Source: Theobroma cacao (lineage: Eukaryota > Streptophyta > Magnoliopsida > Malvales > Malvaceae). Taken from it: a DNA stretch of 64,000 nucleotides. The notes beneath the pieces are model-generated. The model worked only from the letters and a program-made list of their open reading frames with translations. It had not been told where the DNA came from and searched no databases. The stretch covers positions 2,925,800 to 2,989,799 of the forward strand of contig NC_030850.1 of NCBI RefSeq assembly GCF_000208745.1, in the 5' to 3' direction. The position numbers were made by a program, and so were the translations under genes. Numbering within the stretch: position 1 is the stretch's first letter; each line of letters begins with the position of its first letter. This document shows positions 43,048 to 56,966 of this stretch, one piece after another.

Positions 43048-46000
43048 ATGGAAGCAGCAGAGAATTGCTCGGTGAAAGTCGCAGTTCATATTAGGCCGTT
43101 AATCGGCGACGAACGAACTCAAGGTTGTAAAGAATCTGTTACTGTTACTAGTGGAAAGCCTCAGGTACTCACTACTCTGTTTAGCTTCAGTTTCTTCGTT
43201 TTTTTTTTCTTCACATTCATGCATTTTTTAGAAATGTTTCTTTTATTCAACTTTCTTTGTTATCATACGATTTTCTTCATCTTAGCTTTTTATTATATTT
43301 TTGGTTTTAAAACTTTTCTGGAGTGTAAATAATCCATGCAGAGCTCGAAAAAATTTTGTCTGTAAAACCGTTTCTTTTAATAGACAAAGAGAAGATTGGA
43401 AGGTCAAATTTGTCAGAAATCGTGCATCCCATGCACTGAATTTACTTAAAGTTATGCTAAATTTGCAGTTATTTAAGTGGAAAAGGCTCTGGTGAAGTAC
43501 AAGTTTATTTTGAGTAGTATATTTAAGTACAGTGGCTCGACCGTATTTAATAAAGGCGCAGCTAAAAATTACGGCATAACTCAAAAGCGTTAACTTGAAT
43601 TATTACTGTTTCTTTTATTTTATTACCTTCCAAGTGAGTTTTTCCGTTTTTTTGATAACCGTAGATTTGAGGAAACATAATTGATTGATTTGAGCTTGGG
43701 GGACGATTACTTTAGCAATATAGTATTTGTTTTTTGGCTTTGGGTGCAGGTGCAAATTGGGACACATTCATTTACGTTTGATCATGTTTACGGAAATGGT
43801 GGTTCTCCTTCATCTTCCATGTTCGAAGAATGCGTTGCTCCTCTTGTTGATGGTTTATTCCAAGGATACAATGCTACTGTACTTGCTTATGGTCAGGTAA
43901 TGTTGATTGATATACGAGAGCTGCTCTTAAGTTAAAGAAGTTTTTTTTTTTTTCTTCTTTTTGTTTTTATGTTTTGGTATTTATGTTCACGGTTGACATG
44001 TGCAACTACTGCAGACAGGATCTGGGAAGACATATACCATGGGGACAGCCACGAAAGATGGTTGCCAAACAGGATTGATTCCTCAAGTTATGAATGCATT
44101 GTTCAAGAAAATTGAAACGTTGAAGCACCAAACAGAGTTTCAGCTGCATGTTTCCTTCATAGAGGTAGATTACTTGTTACCTGCTTGTGATAATGATATG
44201 GAACTTCTCTAGAGTCACTGTAAAATTTTTTTTAATTAATTGAGAATAAAGTCACACAATTTGCTTCTTTTGAATGAATACCAAATCATTTTTGAGGGTT
44301 AACCTAATTTGATGGTTTGAATTTGAAGATCCTGAAGGAAGAAGTGAGGGATTTACTGGATTCTGAACCTGTAAGCAAATCCGTTACTCCTAATGGAAAT
44401 GCTGTGAAAGTTACAGTTCCAGGAAGGCCACCAATACAAATTCGTGAATCATCAAATGGAGTTATAACACTAGCTGGATCAACCGAAGTTGCAGTCACCA
44501 CACTGCAAGAAATGGCTACTTGCCTGGAGCAAGGATCAATAAGTAGGGCAACGGGGAGCACAAATATGAATAACCAGTCAAGGTAAAACCTCCACATATG
44601 TTGTTTTTCCCTTCTCTCTCAAAAGAAATATTTTATACTAATTGTAGAGGTTATTATATATCTGAACTTGAAGCATTTTGGTTTTCCACCCATTGAGCCA
44701 TTATAGAGATGGCTTGAGAGAATGTTATCAAATATTCTAAGACTTAATGTCAATGGCAAGGGCAAAAAAACTATGACTAGCACTGGTGATGGCAACTTTT
44801 CTTTTTACAATTAGTGCATACACAATAGTATATATTTCTACTGTTTCCAAATTTCTAAAGCAGTTCTAATACAAAAAACAAGATTGGAAGCACAGGCATG
44901 GTCAAATAGGCTAAACAATTTATGGTTAAAATACCTAGGAATTTGTAAAGGGAAGTAGCACTATCCTTATGATTCGGACATACACAGAGTGGACTTAAGG
45001 TTGATAATTTTGAGTGCTGAATAATTATGTGTTTACCTTTTGCTTGCAATATCACATTTTAGTTGCAAATAAATTGTGGTTCTTTTCCCAAAATTTTTAA
45101 GACAAACGTGGTTTTGACTCATATACATAGTCGCTGGGATTGAATTATTTCAATTTGTAACCTATATGTGAATCGCGTAATTTAATAACATGTGGTTCCT
45201 TTCTGCATGATTTCAATAGTCGATCCCATGCCATCTTCACGATCACATTAGAACAAATGTGCAAAATCCAATCAGTTTCTTCTGGTAATGACACTCTGGA
45301 CAATGATATGGGTGAAGAGTATTTATGTGCAAAGCTCCATTTGGTGGATCTTGCTGGATCTGAACGAGCAAAAAGAACAGGTTCTGATGGTCTTCGGTTA
45401 AAAGAAGGTTCGTAAATATGCTTATAAACTTATCATACATGCTTCCTGTGGCTGATGGCAATGTTAAATATCCATTCTATTTTCATGAACAGGTATTTAT
45501 ATTAATAGAGGGCTTCTTGCACTTGGCAATGTCATCAGCGCCCTTGGGGATGAGAAAAAGCGTAAAGAAGGCGTGCATGTTCCTTACCGAGATAGTAAAC
45601 TGACTCGACTTTTACAGGTCAGATTTATTTTCTGTTGATTCATGTGTAAGTAAGTTGAACTGATGACATTGAGATGACCAAGAAATGACCTGATTTCAAA
45701 GCATATGTAAGTTTATAGTAATCTCAAGCTTTCTCAATTAGCTCATATACACAAATATGAAGACCCTTAAACTAAGGAAATCAGAAGAGTTTCCACCCAA
45801 GATTTTGTGATCGCTGTGCCTTATTGAATTCATTATATATCAGATGTTTTTATAAACTCTTACGACATATTGGTCATTGGTGTATAGTGTACATCATATT
45901 GTAACATTGTGTTGTAAAGCTGTAAGAACAATGCCATCTAATCATTTATTTTCTTTTTGCAACTATAGATATCAAGTTGAGGCTGTACACTTCTTTGTTG

Positions 46001-49000
46001 TGATACAGCAGTGTCTAGGTTTTTGGTACATGATCTTAAAAGTCTATGTTATTAGACTCAATCTTACATTAGTTAACAGTTAAATGCCCAGATTATTTGT
46101 GTTATTAACAAGGGTTGTAGTTTAGGAACGTTGAAGTAACTACAAAAGTTTTATTTCCTGCTTAATTTCTTCCTTATTCTTGTCTTATTGTTCTGATCTG
46201 GTGTGATTTGTGTTTTGTCAGGATTCACTTGGTGGAAACAGCAAAACTGTTATGATAGGTAAATCTCCAAATGGCTGAATTATAATGGTTACATCAACTG
46301 TGTTTTTGGACAATCTATAAAGACCTTTTTATTTTCTTCACCAGAAAAATGATATCGGCACACATGGAATCTATGCACCTGTTAATTACTTTTTTAAGCA
46401 AGATATCTTTATTCTCAAGTCTCTTTGATGACAACTAAGTTTTGATCCATAGGATCTTATCCCCAATCGTACTATATAACCTGTGTTTTTCGGAAGATAT
46501 TCTGTGTGTTTGAAACTAAGGTGGCAATAAAAGAAAAACAAAAAAGTGGAGGCTGTATAATTTTACATACCTGAAGTCCTCAACTCATCAGGATCCAGCT
46601 ATTTCTTACTTTGGCTTATGCCTTTTCTGCTTGTTTGTTTGGCCAATTATAATTGTTTGCTATTATAAATCTAACTTCTGTTCACAAAATCTAAAATGTG
46701 ATGGTTGGATTCAGATCTTTTCTGGGGCTATGAATTTCCCAGGCTTGGTGCACATTGTAGACACATATATGTTGCTTATGCATATATTCTGCTTCCTAAT
46801 TCTTTAATCATGTTTTTAATTCTTGATCTCTCTAATTTTTATCTTGTGTTAGGTAACACATTAGGATTGTTCGTCAAAATCTTGATTTTGTTTGCTTAAA
46901 TTTTTTAATACTCCTATTATGTACCATTATAAAATGTCAATTTCATTTCCAGCTTGTATCAGTCCAGCAGACATCAATGCAGAGGAAAGTCTTAACACTC
47001 TGAAATATGCTAATCGTGCTCGCAATATCCAGAATAAGCCTGTTGTAAGTTTTTTAGGCTATTTCCTTATGACTAGTTCTGTTGTAATTCTATCCTACAC
47101 TATTTACCATGAACTACTTCAAAACTTTTTCGGGTTTTGAGGTCTTTATATCTTGATGTGAAATAAATACTGCCCCCTGCAACCCCTTCCTTTTCTTTAA
47201 AACTTTTGGATCCTCACATCGGTTTTATTGGATAATATGAAATCAGCTAAGGTGACCTGTTAGGTTTTTGTTTATTCTACAGGTGAATAGAGATTTAATA
47301 TCCAATGAGATGCAAAAAATGCGTCAGCAGCTACAGTACTTACAAGCACAACTTTGTGCTCGTGGAGGACCTACATCAGATATGCAGGTAATTTCCTGAT
47401 TTCTGTCAACATAGTGGTTTCTGAATCATTTTTTTATGGAGATATGACAACAATGGTGCATAAAATGACTTAACAGATTCTCAAAGAAAGAATTTCTTGG
47501 CTGGAGGCTACTAATGAGGATCTTCGTCGAGAACTTCATGAATACCGCAGCAGACGTGCTGTTGTAGAGTGTTGTGAAAGTGATGCTCAAGTATGTTGAT
47601 GAATTATCTAGTTGCTTTTTACCTTTTTCCCTGGTTTTTCTTAGTCTTTGCAAATTGATGATAGTACTCTTATATGCTTTGAACTGGATCATTTTCTTTG
47701 ATACTAATTGATTATGTTGATTCATATTAAAGGAACCTACTTAAAAGAAAGTTGCGAGCTTGGAAGTTATATTTCCCTTTTCTTGTTCCATATGTCAGGA
47801 AGGCCACTCATGTTTTATGAAAAGTGATGGACATAAGAGGGGCTTTCAGAGTATGGACTCATCTGATTATCAAATGGATGAAGCCGTGTCAGGTCGACCA
47901 CTTATTTAGCTGCATAGCATCATGTTGAGACTAAAATTAAATGTCCTTTAATATGAAAATCCATTTCCAATCCCATCTTGTGTTGGTGGTTATACAATAG
48001 ATAACATTTATGTTACTCTGTAACATAAAAAATTCCTTTTGATCCTCTTCTTCTTCTTCAAGAATACAAAAGTGCAATTTTCTTAATGTGATATTGCTGA
48101 TTTTTGCAGACGAAAGTCCTGAAGAAATTGATGAAGTCGCAAAAGAGTTGGAGCATGCACTTCGGAGGAATACCATGGATAGAGAGTTGATTGAGTTAAA
48201 CAAGCGCTTGGAGCAGAAAGAGGTTACCTTAAGCACTCTGTTTTTATGTGCACAGACATATAAATTACTAATAACTGATTATAGATTAAAAGAGAGTGTT
48301 TGTTACTCCAAAGATACATGTTTGGTAGGAAAATAAATATTGATTTTTCCCTATGTAGTATCTTATTTTATGATCCATAAGGGTTTTGTGCAAGAGCTTC
48401 AAAAAGAGATGACAATGTGGGGTTTTTTGAATCTGTTTTTCATCATATTCAATGCTTACAAATAGTTTTTCACGAAGCATTTTTCTTCTTCAAAAGCTAT
48501 GGAAAGGCATTAAATGTGCATCTGTAACCAACTCTTTCCCATCTTCTAAAATAAGTTTATTGTTTTCTGGTAGATGGCAGGAACTAAGTTGGTGATGGGC
48601 TAATTCAGATTTTTATTTTTTGTGCAGTCTGAGATGAAACTTGTTGGAGGAGCTGACGCTGAAGCACTAAAACAGCACTTTCGGAAGAAAATCATGGAAC
48701 TTGAGGATGAAAAAAGAATTGTGCAGGTAATGTAACCTTCTTCAGTTTCTGTTGTTTAATATGCCTTTGTGTCAATGTCTAATTTTATATGACACAATCA
48801 CAGATAGAGAGAGATCGTTTGTTAGTTGCAGTTGAGAACCGTGCTGCTCATTCTGATGGACAAATGCAAAAAACTCAAGAGATGAATGTGCAGAAACTTA
48901 AAGCCCTTGAGGCACAGGTAACGTTATGAATATCCAATCATTATACTTTTTAAAACCAATATTCTTTTTGATTGCTGAATCTTATTCTTCTTTTCTTTTC

Positions 49001-52000
49001 TTTTCTCTTTCCAATGTCAGATTTCTGATCTCAAGAAGAAACAGGAAAACCAGGTTGAGCTCTTAAAGCAAAAGCAAAGAAGTGATGAAGCAGCAAAACG
49101 GTTGCAAGCAGAAATACAGTACATTAAGGCACAAAAAGTTAGTTTTTGCTGGAGAGATATTTCCATGTTTACGACTGAACATTGCGGCATAAATATCTCA
49201 CTATTTTTGGAAATGTGCCTTCCCTATTTGCAGGTTCAATTGCAGCACAAAATAAAACAAGAGGCAGAACAATTTCGACAATGGAAGGCCTCTCGTGAGA
49301 AGGAATTGCTGCAGGTGCTTCACTTTTCATGAACAACTTAATCTAGTTCCTGCTTCCTTTCAAGTGTCTTTTCACATATCTTAAACACAGAAGGGTTTAT
49401 ACGTCAAAAACAGATTTGCTTCAGTTATGAATTATGATGAATCACGAGCTGGAGTTAAAAGCAACTGAGCATGCCTTAACTACTTGGCAACTATTTTTAA
49501 GATCTTGTTGAAGTTATAATGAGCGGGGTGCAGTAGTATATAATGTGCTTCCATCCAACATAATGTCGCACGACTGCATCAAAGTTTCTATCCACAATTT
49601 ATCCAAAAGAAAAAAAGTACTATTCACCACTTCAAAGCATTATGTTTCTCAAAGAACTTCTTTATCTTCTGGACCTTCTATATGGACATTTCATTAGGAT
49701 CTATTTGCTCCCCTAATATTTCCTGTTGACCTAATCTTGCCTTCTAATAGACACTTGAACTATTTTTGCTAGTGAACTTCACCTTCCATTGCTCTAAAGA
49801 AAGTAACTTCTGCTAGTCATGCTTGTCTTTTGTATCCTTTGTTGTATTTATTCTTTAATGCTTTTAACTTTAATATTGATCTTTTATTTTTCTTGAGCAG
49901 CTTAGAAAAGAGGGAAGGAGGAATGAATATGAAAGGCATAAACTTGAAGCATTGAATCAACGCCAAAAAACGGTAAGGGTCATGACAGGCACAATTAGTT
50001 TTTGATGTTTTGTGCTGTCATTGGTTTTGAAGTGTTAGACTATGGGGCTTCCTTTTATTCCCATTTTAGAGTGCTAAGTTGGTTTGCCACACATAGCATT
50101 TATTCATTCCCTGCCTGATCTGGTCATATAAGCAATTCCTTGAAGGGCAACACAGAGAACTCTGACAATTGATGCAGTCAAGTTTCTAAGGGATTTTGCC
50201 CTATACATAAATCTTTGGGACATGCCTTTTGGCATGCTTCTTTGGCTACTCCATATCTAACAGTTGTTAAGGTTTTATCAGTTCTTTGACCAACAATCGA
50301 ACTTTTTCCTGCAGGTTCTTCAAAGGAAAACAGAAGAAGCAGCAATGGCGACCAAAAGGCTGAAAGAGTTGTTAGAAGCACGAAAATCTTCCACACGTGA
50401 CAATTCAGGTAAACGTTTCTTTGTGAATTAAACTTATGTTGATTCTTTCTTTGATATACTAATTGTTTGTTAATCTTTTCAGTTAATCACAATGGACATG
50501 CACCAAATGGACAGGTAAATGATTTGTAATTAAGCATTTACCCATAGTTTGTTACTCTGGGTCAGCAAATATCTGCTCAATCTAGTAGCATGTTCATAGG
50601 CTGGTGTAATTCAGGGTAGCCTTCTAATCCTGATCAAAGTGACAGCAGTGCAAACTATGGTCTTAAAATATTTTGGTTCCAAAGCAAATGTGTGATATAC
50701 TCAGGTGGGAAATATGGAGTAAATTAATCATAATGGGTGGTTGAGTATGCAATTTTTTATTTCACATGATCACAAAAAGGAATGGGCAACTCCTAAGTCC
50801 AACATTGAGCTAGTTGTTGATTGTGTGCTATTTAAGTTTCATAGCTGATGTTGGCCATTTTTCAATTTGATTTTGCATCTTTAGAGCAATGAAAAATCTG
50901 TGCGAAGGTGGCTTGATCAAGAGCTAGAGGTAATGGTGAATGTGCGTGAAGTTCGTTTTGAATATGAGAAACAGACCCAAGTGTAAGTATCCAACATTTT
51001 GTTTCCCTTACACTAGTATCTGTTATAAGCTTTCTAGAAGTCTGATATTTAAATCATTGTGTAGGCAAACTGCTCTGACAGAGGAGTTAACTTTATTGAA
51101 ACAAGTCGATGAGTTGTCTTCAAACGGTGACATTCCTCACATAGTAAACAATGGACAGTCTAGGTATATATGATTATGTTATCTACTTATTTTTTATATT
51201 TTCTGAAGATATGGTGGAATGCTGGGATTGTATCTTAATAGTGAATCTTATGAAAACAATGGAAGTGCTTCAGATAACTACGTTGAATTAATTATGATTT
51301 CCTTATACTTTGTCATTAGATTGTTATCTATGTCACCAAATGCGAGAATGGAAAGAATAGCTTCCCTTGAGCACATGCTTAGCATGTCTTCAAATGTGCT
51401 CAAGGCAATGGCTTCACAATTGTCAGAGGCAGAAGAAAGGGAGCGTGGTTTGGTTGGTCGTGGGCGGTGGAATCAAGTGCGCTCAATAAATGATGCAAAG
51501 AACTTGCTTCAACACTTGTTTAATGCTACTGCAGAAGCAAGGTGCTTATACAAACTAGAATCTGAATAATTTCGTTTTAACTTGTTCTTTCTGTTGCTGG
51601 ATTTTGTTATCTGATGTAAGGTGCCCATATTTGAATTTTATTAAGATAAGTTATATTTAGGTGGTTAAATGCAACTGTAAATGTGTTCCTAGCTAAGATA
51701 TTAAAAATACCTAGGCTCTCATTGTCATGCACTCTTATGAGAAGCTAGTATATTTTGACACTATCTTATACAAACTCAAATATGGATGTCAGGGGCAGAT
51801 TACTTGTTTTGCACATTCAGGCTATACAATGACTACACATACATCTCTGTCTACTTATTTTACCCCAATGTCACAAAGATTTGTAATTTTAGTTTGAATG
51901 TTAATTTCGATGGTAACTGTATGAACAGATGCCAGTTGCAGGAGAAAGATTTGGAGATTAAGGACCTCAAACAGCAACTGAAGGATCTCACAGCCCTATT

Positions 52001-52867
52001 ATGGCAAAGTGAGGCGCAGAAAAAAGAGCTTGTGAAGGAGCAAAAGATGAGGGAGCAAGCTGTTGCTATTGCTCTTGCTACATCAGCTTCGGTGAGATTA
52101 TCATCTCTGCAGTTCACTTTTTTTGTTAGGTTTAAAGTCTAATACACTAATATGCTCTCATTTGAATTTTAAGGCAGCACATCCTAGTGGTGCATGAAGA
52201 TTTCCATAAATGATCATGATTACTAAATATCCTTCTGAATTTTGTGTCTTTGTCCGTTAGTAATGTTGGAACTATCAGCCTTGGGTGATCTTTTGAAACT
52301 TGTGATGCTAGAAATAGTTTTGTTATCATCAAACTCAAATGTTAGGGATCCAATAATATTCAACTTTATAACGTGCCTCTAAGTACCTGTTCTCATACTT
52401 AATAAATGGAATTCAGCAGGGGAACTCTCGCAGTTCATCAAAACACTTTGCGGATGATTTGAGCGGTCCCCTTTCACCAATGTCACTCCCAGCCCCCAAG
52501 CAACTGAAATTTACACCTGGGGTTGTTAATGGGTCTGTTAGAGACTCAGCAGCATTTCTAGATCAGTCACGAAAGGTAAATTATCTGCTCCATACTGTCT
52601 TTTGGATTGCTGTCTTTCTGCTTGATCAAGAAAGTAGAGATCTTGTGTTTGCAGATGGTACCAGTTGGACATTTGTCAATGAAGAAATTGACAACCATGG
52701 GACAAACCGGAAAACTCTGGAGGTGGAAGAGAAGTCATCACCAGTGGTTGCTTCAATTCAGATGGAAATGGCAGAAGCCATGGAAACTCTCAGAATGGAT
52801 CAAACACAGTGATGAGACAATCATGAGATCAAGGCCTCGTGCACAGGCTCTGATTGAACTGATATAA
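43048..52867 (+). CDS. KIN4A: Kinesin-4 motor protein (FRA1/KIN-4A-KIN-4B clade)
   Basis: Plus-end microtubule motor; Arabidopsis FRA1 moves along cortical microtubules and is needed for wall deposition. Exons: 43048-43164, 43750-43896, 44015-44164, 44329-44582, 45220-45407, 45493-45617, 46222-46258, 46953-47044, 47283-47387, 47477-47590, 47799-47892, 48110-48222, 48628-48726, 48804-48917, 49021-49137, 49234-49314, 49901-49972, 50315-50408, 50483-50514, 50885-50982, 51065-51163, 51320-51541, 51929-52091, 52417-52575, 52655-52867. The 3,099-nt CDS gives 1,032 aa (FRA1 is about 1,035). The motor spans about 9-365: P-loop GQTGSGKT near 87-94, switch I NNQSSRSH near 219-226, switch II DLAGSE at 266-271. 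Long coiled coils (about 375-900) follow, then a basic Trp-rich tail ([13 protein letters not shown], about 980). The motor core looks intact. Sequence recalls FRA1 strongly, while gene order (beside the receptor kinase and IRX15-like genes) matches Arabidopsis KIN-4B, At3g50240; I cannot separate the two. Confidence 0.95.
52414..52419 (+). promoter_or_regulatory. NAGNAG tandem splice acceptor in the kinesin gene
   Basis: The acceptor of the penultimate coding exon reads CAGCAG, so splicing can include or skip one Gln codon (exon start 52417 or 52420). Both choices keep frame. Tandem acceptors of this type are often both used in plants. Confidence 0.55.
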
Positions 52868-54457
52868 TGAGCTTATATTCAGCAGCGTTCTTTAGCCTGT
52901 ATATACATCTTGACTGGCATAAAGAATCTGCATGGCTTACAGAAAAAATAAATGCAGGTAATCTCCATTTTTTTTATTTAATTGTTTGTTGACACAATGA
53001 AAAACATTGAAGTTTTACTTATGCCCTGGTATGGTTGATACAGTTTCCTTGTTTCTGTGACCTTGAACCTTAGTTATGCTCTGATAGAGTTGATTCATTT
53101 TCGTGCTTTGTGACCATGAAGTGTAGACAGCTGAGCCATGCCTGACATGCTATACAGCCAGCCCATTCTCCTGGACGATTACACAGTTTGCTGCTTGAAC
53201 TGATTCCACATAATTAACTCTTTTTTGTGGCTCCTGCACTGCTAGAAACTATTTCCAAGTGACATTACAAAATACTTGATGAACCTTTTCTGTCCTGCTT
53301 TGGTGCCCTTCAGTTGTAGTGAACGGTGAAGTCTGTGCTCAATGAAAATTCACATTTCTTAATAGAATTCTTCTTCTTCGATCAATGCAGGCGTGTTGTA
53401 AATAGGGAAAAAGAGCATGGTGCTTGCCATAGTCTTAGCCGAGATGTCTAAACACGAAGTTTGTGCAACTTACTTAGCTAATGTTTGGGTTTCAATACTT
53501 TTGGGGGCTGAATCATCACATCGAAGCATGTGGGTACGGTGTAGGTGGTTGGAAAGTGGATGGTAGCTGACTAAGCATGGTTACATATGTGGGTGTTGCA
53601 GTTCATGAAGAGCTTCACTATTTGTAGTCTTCTTTTTTATTGTTTAATTCTTTATCATGAAAATGAAATTTCCTTTACCAAAGTTTTTGTGTGATTGGCC
53701 TTGCCAATTGTTATTTTTTTTTGTATATATAATTACGTCATCTTTTGATATTGGCTAAACATGTTCTAGAGATACAACGCTTGATTCTATTTTTCTTTTC
53801 TTTAGGACAGTGCCTTTTCTATATTTCCATTATTTAATTAAATTTTAAACGAAGGTAATTCGAACTTCAAACCAACTAAATACTCGGCTACTTGCCTAAA
53901 ATCGGCCATTATCGGTTGATGGAATTGCCCTGATGTCAATGCTTAATACACAGTAGGTTGGGTTCCCATATCTGGTCTGTTTTGAAGAACCAGAAAGAAG
54001 TCAATTGCGTGGAAGTAATCCATAGCCAGGGCCCAAAGCAGGTTCTTAGGGCAGAGGCCAGCCAGAATTACGAGTCTGGTTCCGGTGTCTCACCAGTCCA
54101 GATTGTGGATTGCGTCGGCCACAGTCCAACACGTACCATTTAGATTTAAGAGCTTAATTTGTGGGTTTGCTGGCCTAACAAGTCTTGATTCGTACGTGAT
54201 CCTCGTTGCATTTCAGAATGAATGCTTGAGTTGAAAGAAAGCTTCTGTAAAAATTTGCTAACAAAAGCCTTTGGTAACATCATATAAACTATCTCAGGTG
54301 TAATAGATGACATCGGATCGTCATATACAAAGAAGTTGATTAAATTTCGCAGCTGAGCTTGAGCACTCCACACATAAAAATTCCCATGGTTGATTTCATA
54401 CCGAAACTCATTGGATGAACTCCAACATGAATTTGCATCAAGACATGTTGACGCATC
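52868..54457. other. Spacer between convergent kinesin and receptor-kinase genes
   Basis: About 1.6 kb between two stop codons. It holds the 3' UTRs of both genes, with an AATAAA about 80 bases after the kinesin stop. A frame at 53958-54143 has no recognisable product. No RNA gene is seen. Confidence 0.5.
52947..52952 (+). terminator. Candidate polyadenylation signal of the kinesin gene
   Basis: A canonical AATAAA about 80 bases after the stop codon, in an A-rich context. Confidence 0.35.
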
Positions 54458-56966
54458 CTATTGTAATGAATACCCAAATGATGCGCTATCCTCCATCATT
54501 GCACTCTCCTTGATCTCCTGTATCATCTTCAACACTTGCCACATTGCCGGCCTCTGCTCCAGCGACGTCAAGCTGCAAACGCTAGCAACTTCAGTGAGCA
54601 TTCCAAGTCGGTTATATTCCTCGCCATCATCTTCCCTCATTGTTCTGACCCATTCCAGCATGTCATGGGGCACGAGCACCGGATGTTGCGATGGATGTTT
54701 ACCCGTCAAAAGCTCCAGCAGGAATACACCGAAAGCATAAACATCAGTCTTGGGGGTGAGTCTGCGGCTGGATTTTCGAATCTCAGGAGCTTTATAGGCT
54801 GCAGAATCAGGATCTTCTGTGGAAGAAGAGTCTGCAAGGACAGCAAGGCAGTAGTCTGTGAGACAGGCCTCGAACTCAGTCCCAAGGAGCACGTTGGAGG
54901 ATTTCAAGTTGCCGTGGACGAGCCTTGATGCTTGGTGGATGTAAGCCAGGCCCTGGGCTACATCTTCTGCTATCTTCAAACATGATGTCCAATGAAGAGG
55001 TTTTGCCCTTGTTGATCTCGAACCTGTTCATAATCTTAGCATCAGTTATCAGCGATGGATTGACCTATACTTCAATGAACCTGTTCATACTATCCAAGAA
55101 TTTAACTCATGCTGGCAATAATTCAATCTAGTAAAAGTAACAGAAACTGAAATATACTTACTGAAAGCTACTGTGGTCAAATTCCAGAGTTTTGACTTAA
55201 AAAAGACATCACCGTAATTGTCGGTTTCAGGACACTTATGTTCTAAAAGCTACAGCAGTTTTTTCTCATTACTTTCACTACTTTTCGCCATAACTTTAGC
55301 TAGCCTAACTCATCCAGAAACCAATGGTTGATTGGCCCAGAACATTACCCCACGCCTCCCACCAATAATCAAACATCACCTTCATAAACGTTGGCCCCAC
55401 TTTGGTTCTCTTTTACCCATTTTTAACCCTACAGCCGCAACTGTAACCAAAGGCCATAAACTCGGCCATAAAACTCACTGAGTAAACTCAGAACCAAAAA
55501 TAAAAAAGAAAAATTAAAACTAAAATCATACCATGAACGAGGTTGAAAACGCTTCCATTGGGTTGATAATCATAGATTACAAGCCTTTCTCCTTTGGCTT
55601 GGAAATATGCTCTGATCGGCACCAAATTGGGATGTCTAAGCCCTCCAACAGCATCCATATGCCGCTCAAAAACTTCACCGCTGGTTACCGCCGTTTTGCC
55701 AGCATCCAATCTCTTCACGGTCAAAATCAACTTCCCGTCGAGCACCGCCTTATACGTGGTCCCCATTGTACCCCTCCCTAATAACTCAGCTGAAGCTCTC
55801 ATTAATTGTTCCAAACTGTAACCTTCAACTTCTCCCGCAACAAACACTAAATTCCCACTCTTTTTCAGCTTTTGAATTTCGGGTATCACTATTTTTCTAT
55901 CCGAAACTTCTTCAACTACTTGGGTTTTTGAGTTTCCTAGGTTTGAGTTCGTTACTTCTAATGAAGCTGTTGTTGGCTTTGTTTCTTTTGACTCTACTCT
56001 CTTTTTACCGCTTTGTTTTCTGACCAAAGCTAAAGCTAATAAAACTGAAAATATTATCAAAGCAATGCCGATAGTAAACCCCAAGACCACCCCAGTTCTC
56101 TGGTGCTTCTTAGGTGAAGACGGAGGAGGTAGAACTACAATCCCTCCGGTGGCGCCGCCGCCGCCGCCGCCCCCCCGAGCCTCCGCGCTTTGCCCTAGCG
56201 GACCCGACGCTGAAGAAGAACCGAAAAAAGGAGCACGTGAAGTGCAGGCTTTGTTGATGATCTCCCCACATAAATTAGGGTTCAACGAGAAAGCCGTCGT
56301 ATTAAACTTGGATAAAGTCGGCGTGACCGGTATTTTTCCGGTGAGATTGTTGCCTGAAACGTTGAAAATAAGTAGAAATGATTGATTTAAAGGAGGAAGC
56401 GTTCCGTTAAACCGGTTCCATTGGAGCCGAAGGATGTTTAACCGGTCCAAGGCGGTTAAGTTAGCCGGAATCGGACCGGTTAAATCATTGTAAGAAAGAT
56501 CGAGGGAAGTTATTCTATGAAGAAGTAAGATCGAAGGAGGGAAAGCTCCAGAAAAATTGTTACGGTCTAAAAACAGGGATTTAAGGTTGTAAAGAGAGGA
56601 CAAGTCGGGGATCGGACCAGACAGCGAGTTGTTGTGCAGACTGAGGACACGGAGCTGGTCGAGGCGCGTGAGGGAGTTAGCCGAAAATATGCCACGTAAG
56701 CCGGAATTCTGGAGGATGTAGCGGACGACACGGCCTTGAGCACATTTGACGCCTCGCCATTGGCAGTAGTCGAAGCGCTCGTTGAGCGCGTAAAGGAGTT
56801 TGTTGTCGAGGTCGGCCTTTGATTTAAAGGAGAGGATCGAAATGGCGTCGGATGGGAGGAGTAAGTTGGTTTGCCGAGGGTAAGTAATAGGCTTAGAAAA
56901 GCAGGTCCAAAAGAACAAGAAGAAGAAGAAGAGAGGAAGGAAAGCTTGGGAGTTGGCTTTGGGCAT
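54458..56966 (-). CDS. LRR receptor pseudokinase (probable inactive kinase At5g67200 type)
   Basis: Plasma-membrane LRR-III receptor-like protein; the ligand is unknown. Exons 55532-56966 and 54458-55023 join across GT-AG (HG|S) into a 2,001-nt CDS, 666 aa, the family's length and structure. A signal peptide (about 1-25) is followed by an LRR N-cap with [11 protein letters not shown] (66-76) and about five LRRs (90-215; [26 protein letters not shown]). A Ser/Pro/Gly-rich juxtamembrane stretch has a seven-Gly run (265-271). The membrane span is about 291-315 and is followed by a basic stop-transfer. The kinase-like domain starts near 383: Gly loop LGRGTMG (396-402) and beta-3 Lys418 are kept. 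The catalytic loop is HGNLKSSN (515-522), with Asn517 in place of the HRD aspartate, and the DFG motif is DYC (535-537). Loss of the catalytic base predicts no or very weak kinase activity, so it probably signals as a scaffold or co-receptor. The start is the first ATG, opening the signal peptide. Confidence 0.95.
56147..56176. repeat. GCC trinucleotide repeat and C-run inside the receptor gene
   Basis: A GCCGCCGCC-type repeat followed by a C7 run encodes, on the minus strand, the Gly run in the extracellular juxtamembrane segment. It is a slippage-prone coding microsatellite, so length variation between alleles is likely. Confidence 0.75.

Noticed and set aside
54536..54928. 130-codon plus-strand frame antisense to the receptor kinase
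   Set aside because: It is a shadow of the well-supported minus-strand kinase exon and has no independent motif.
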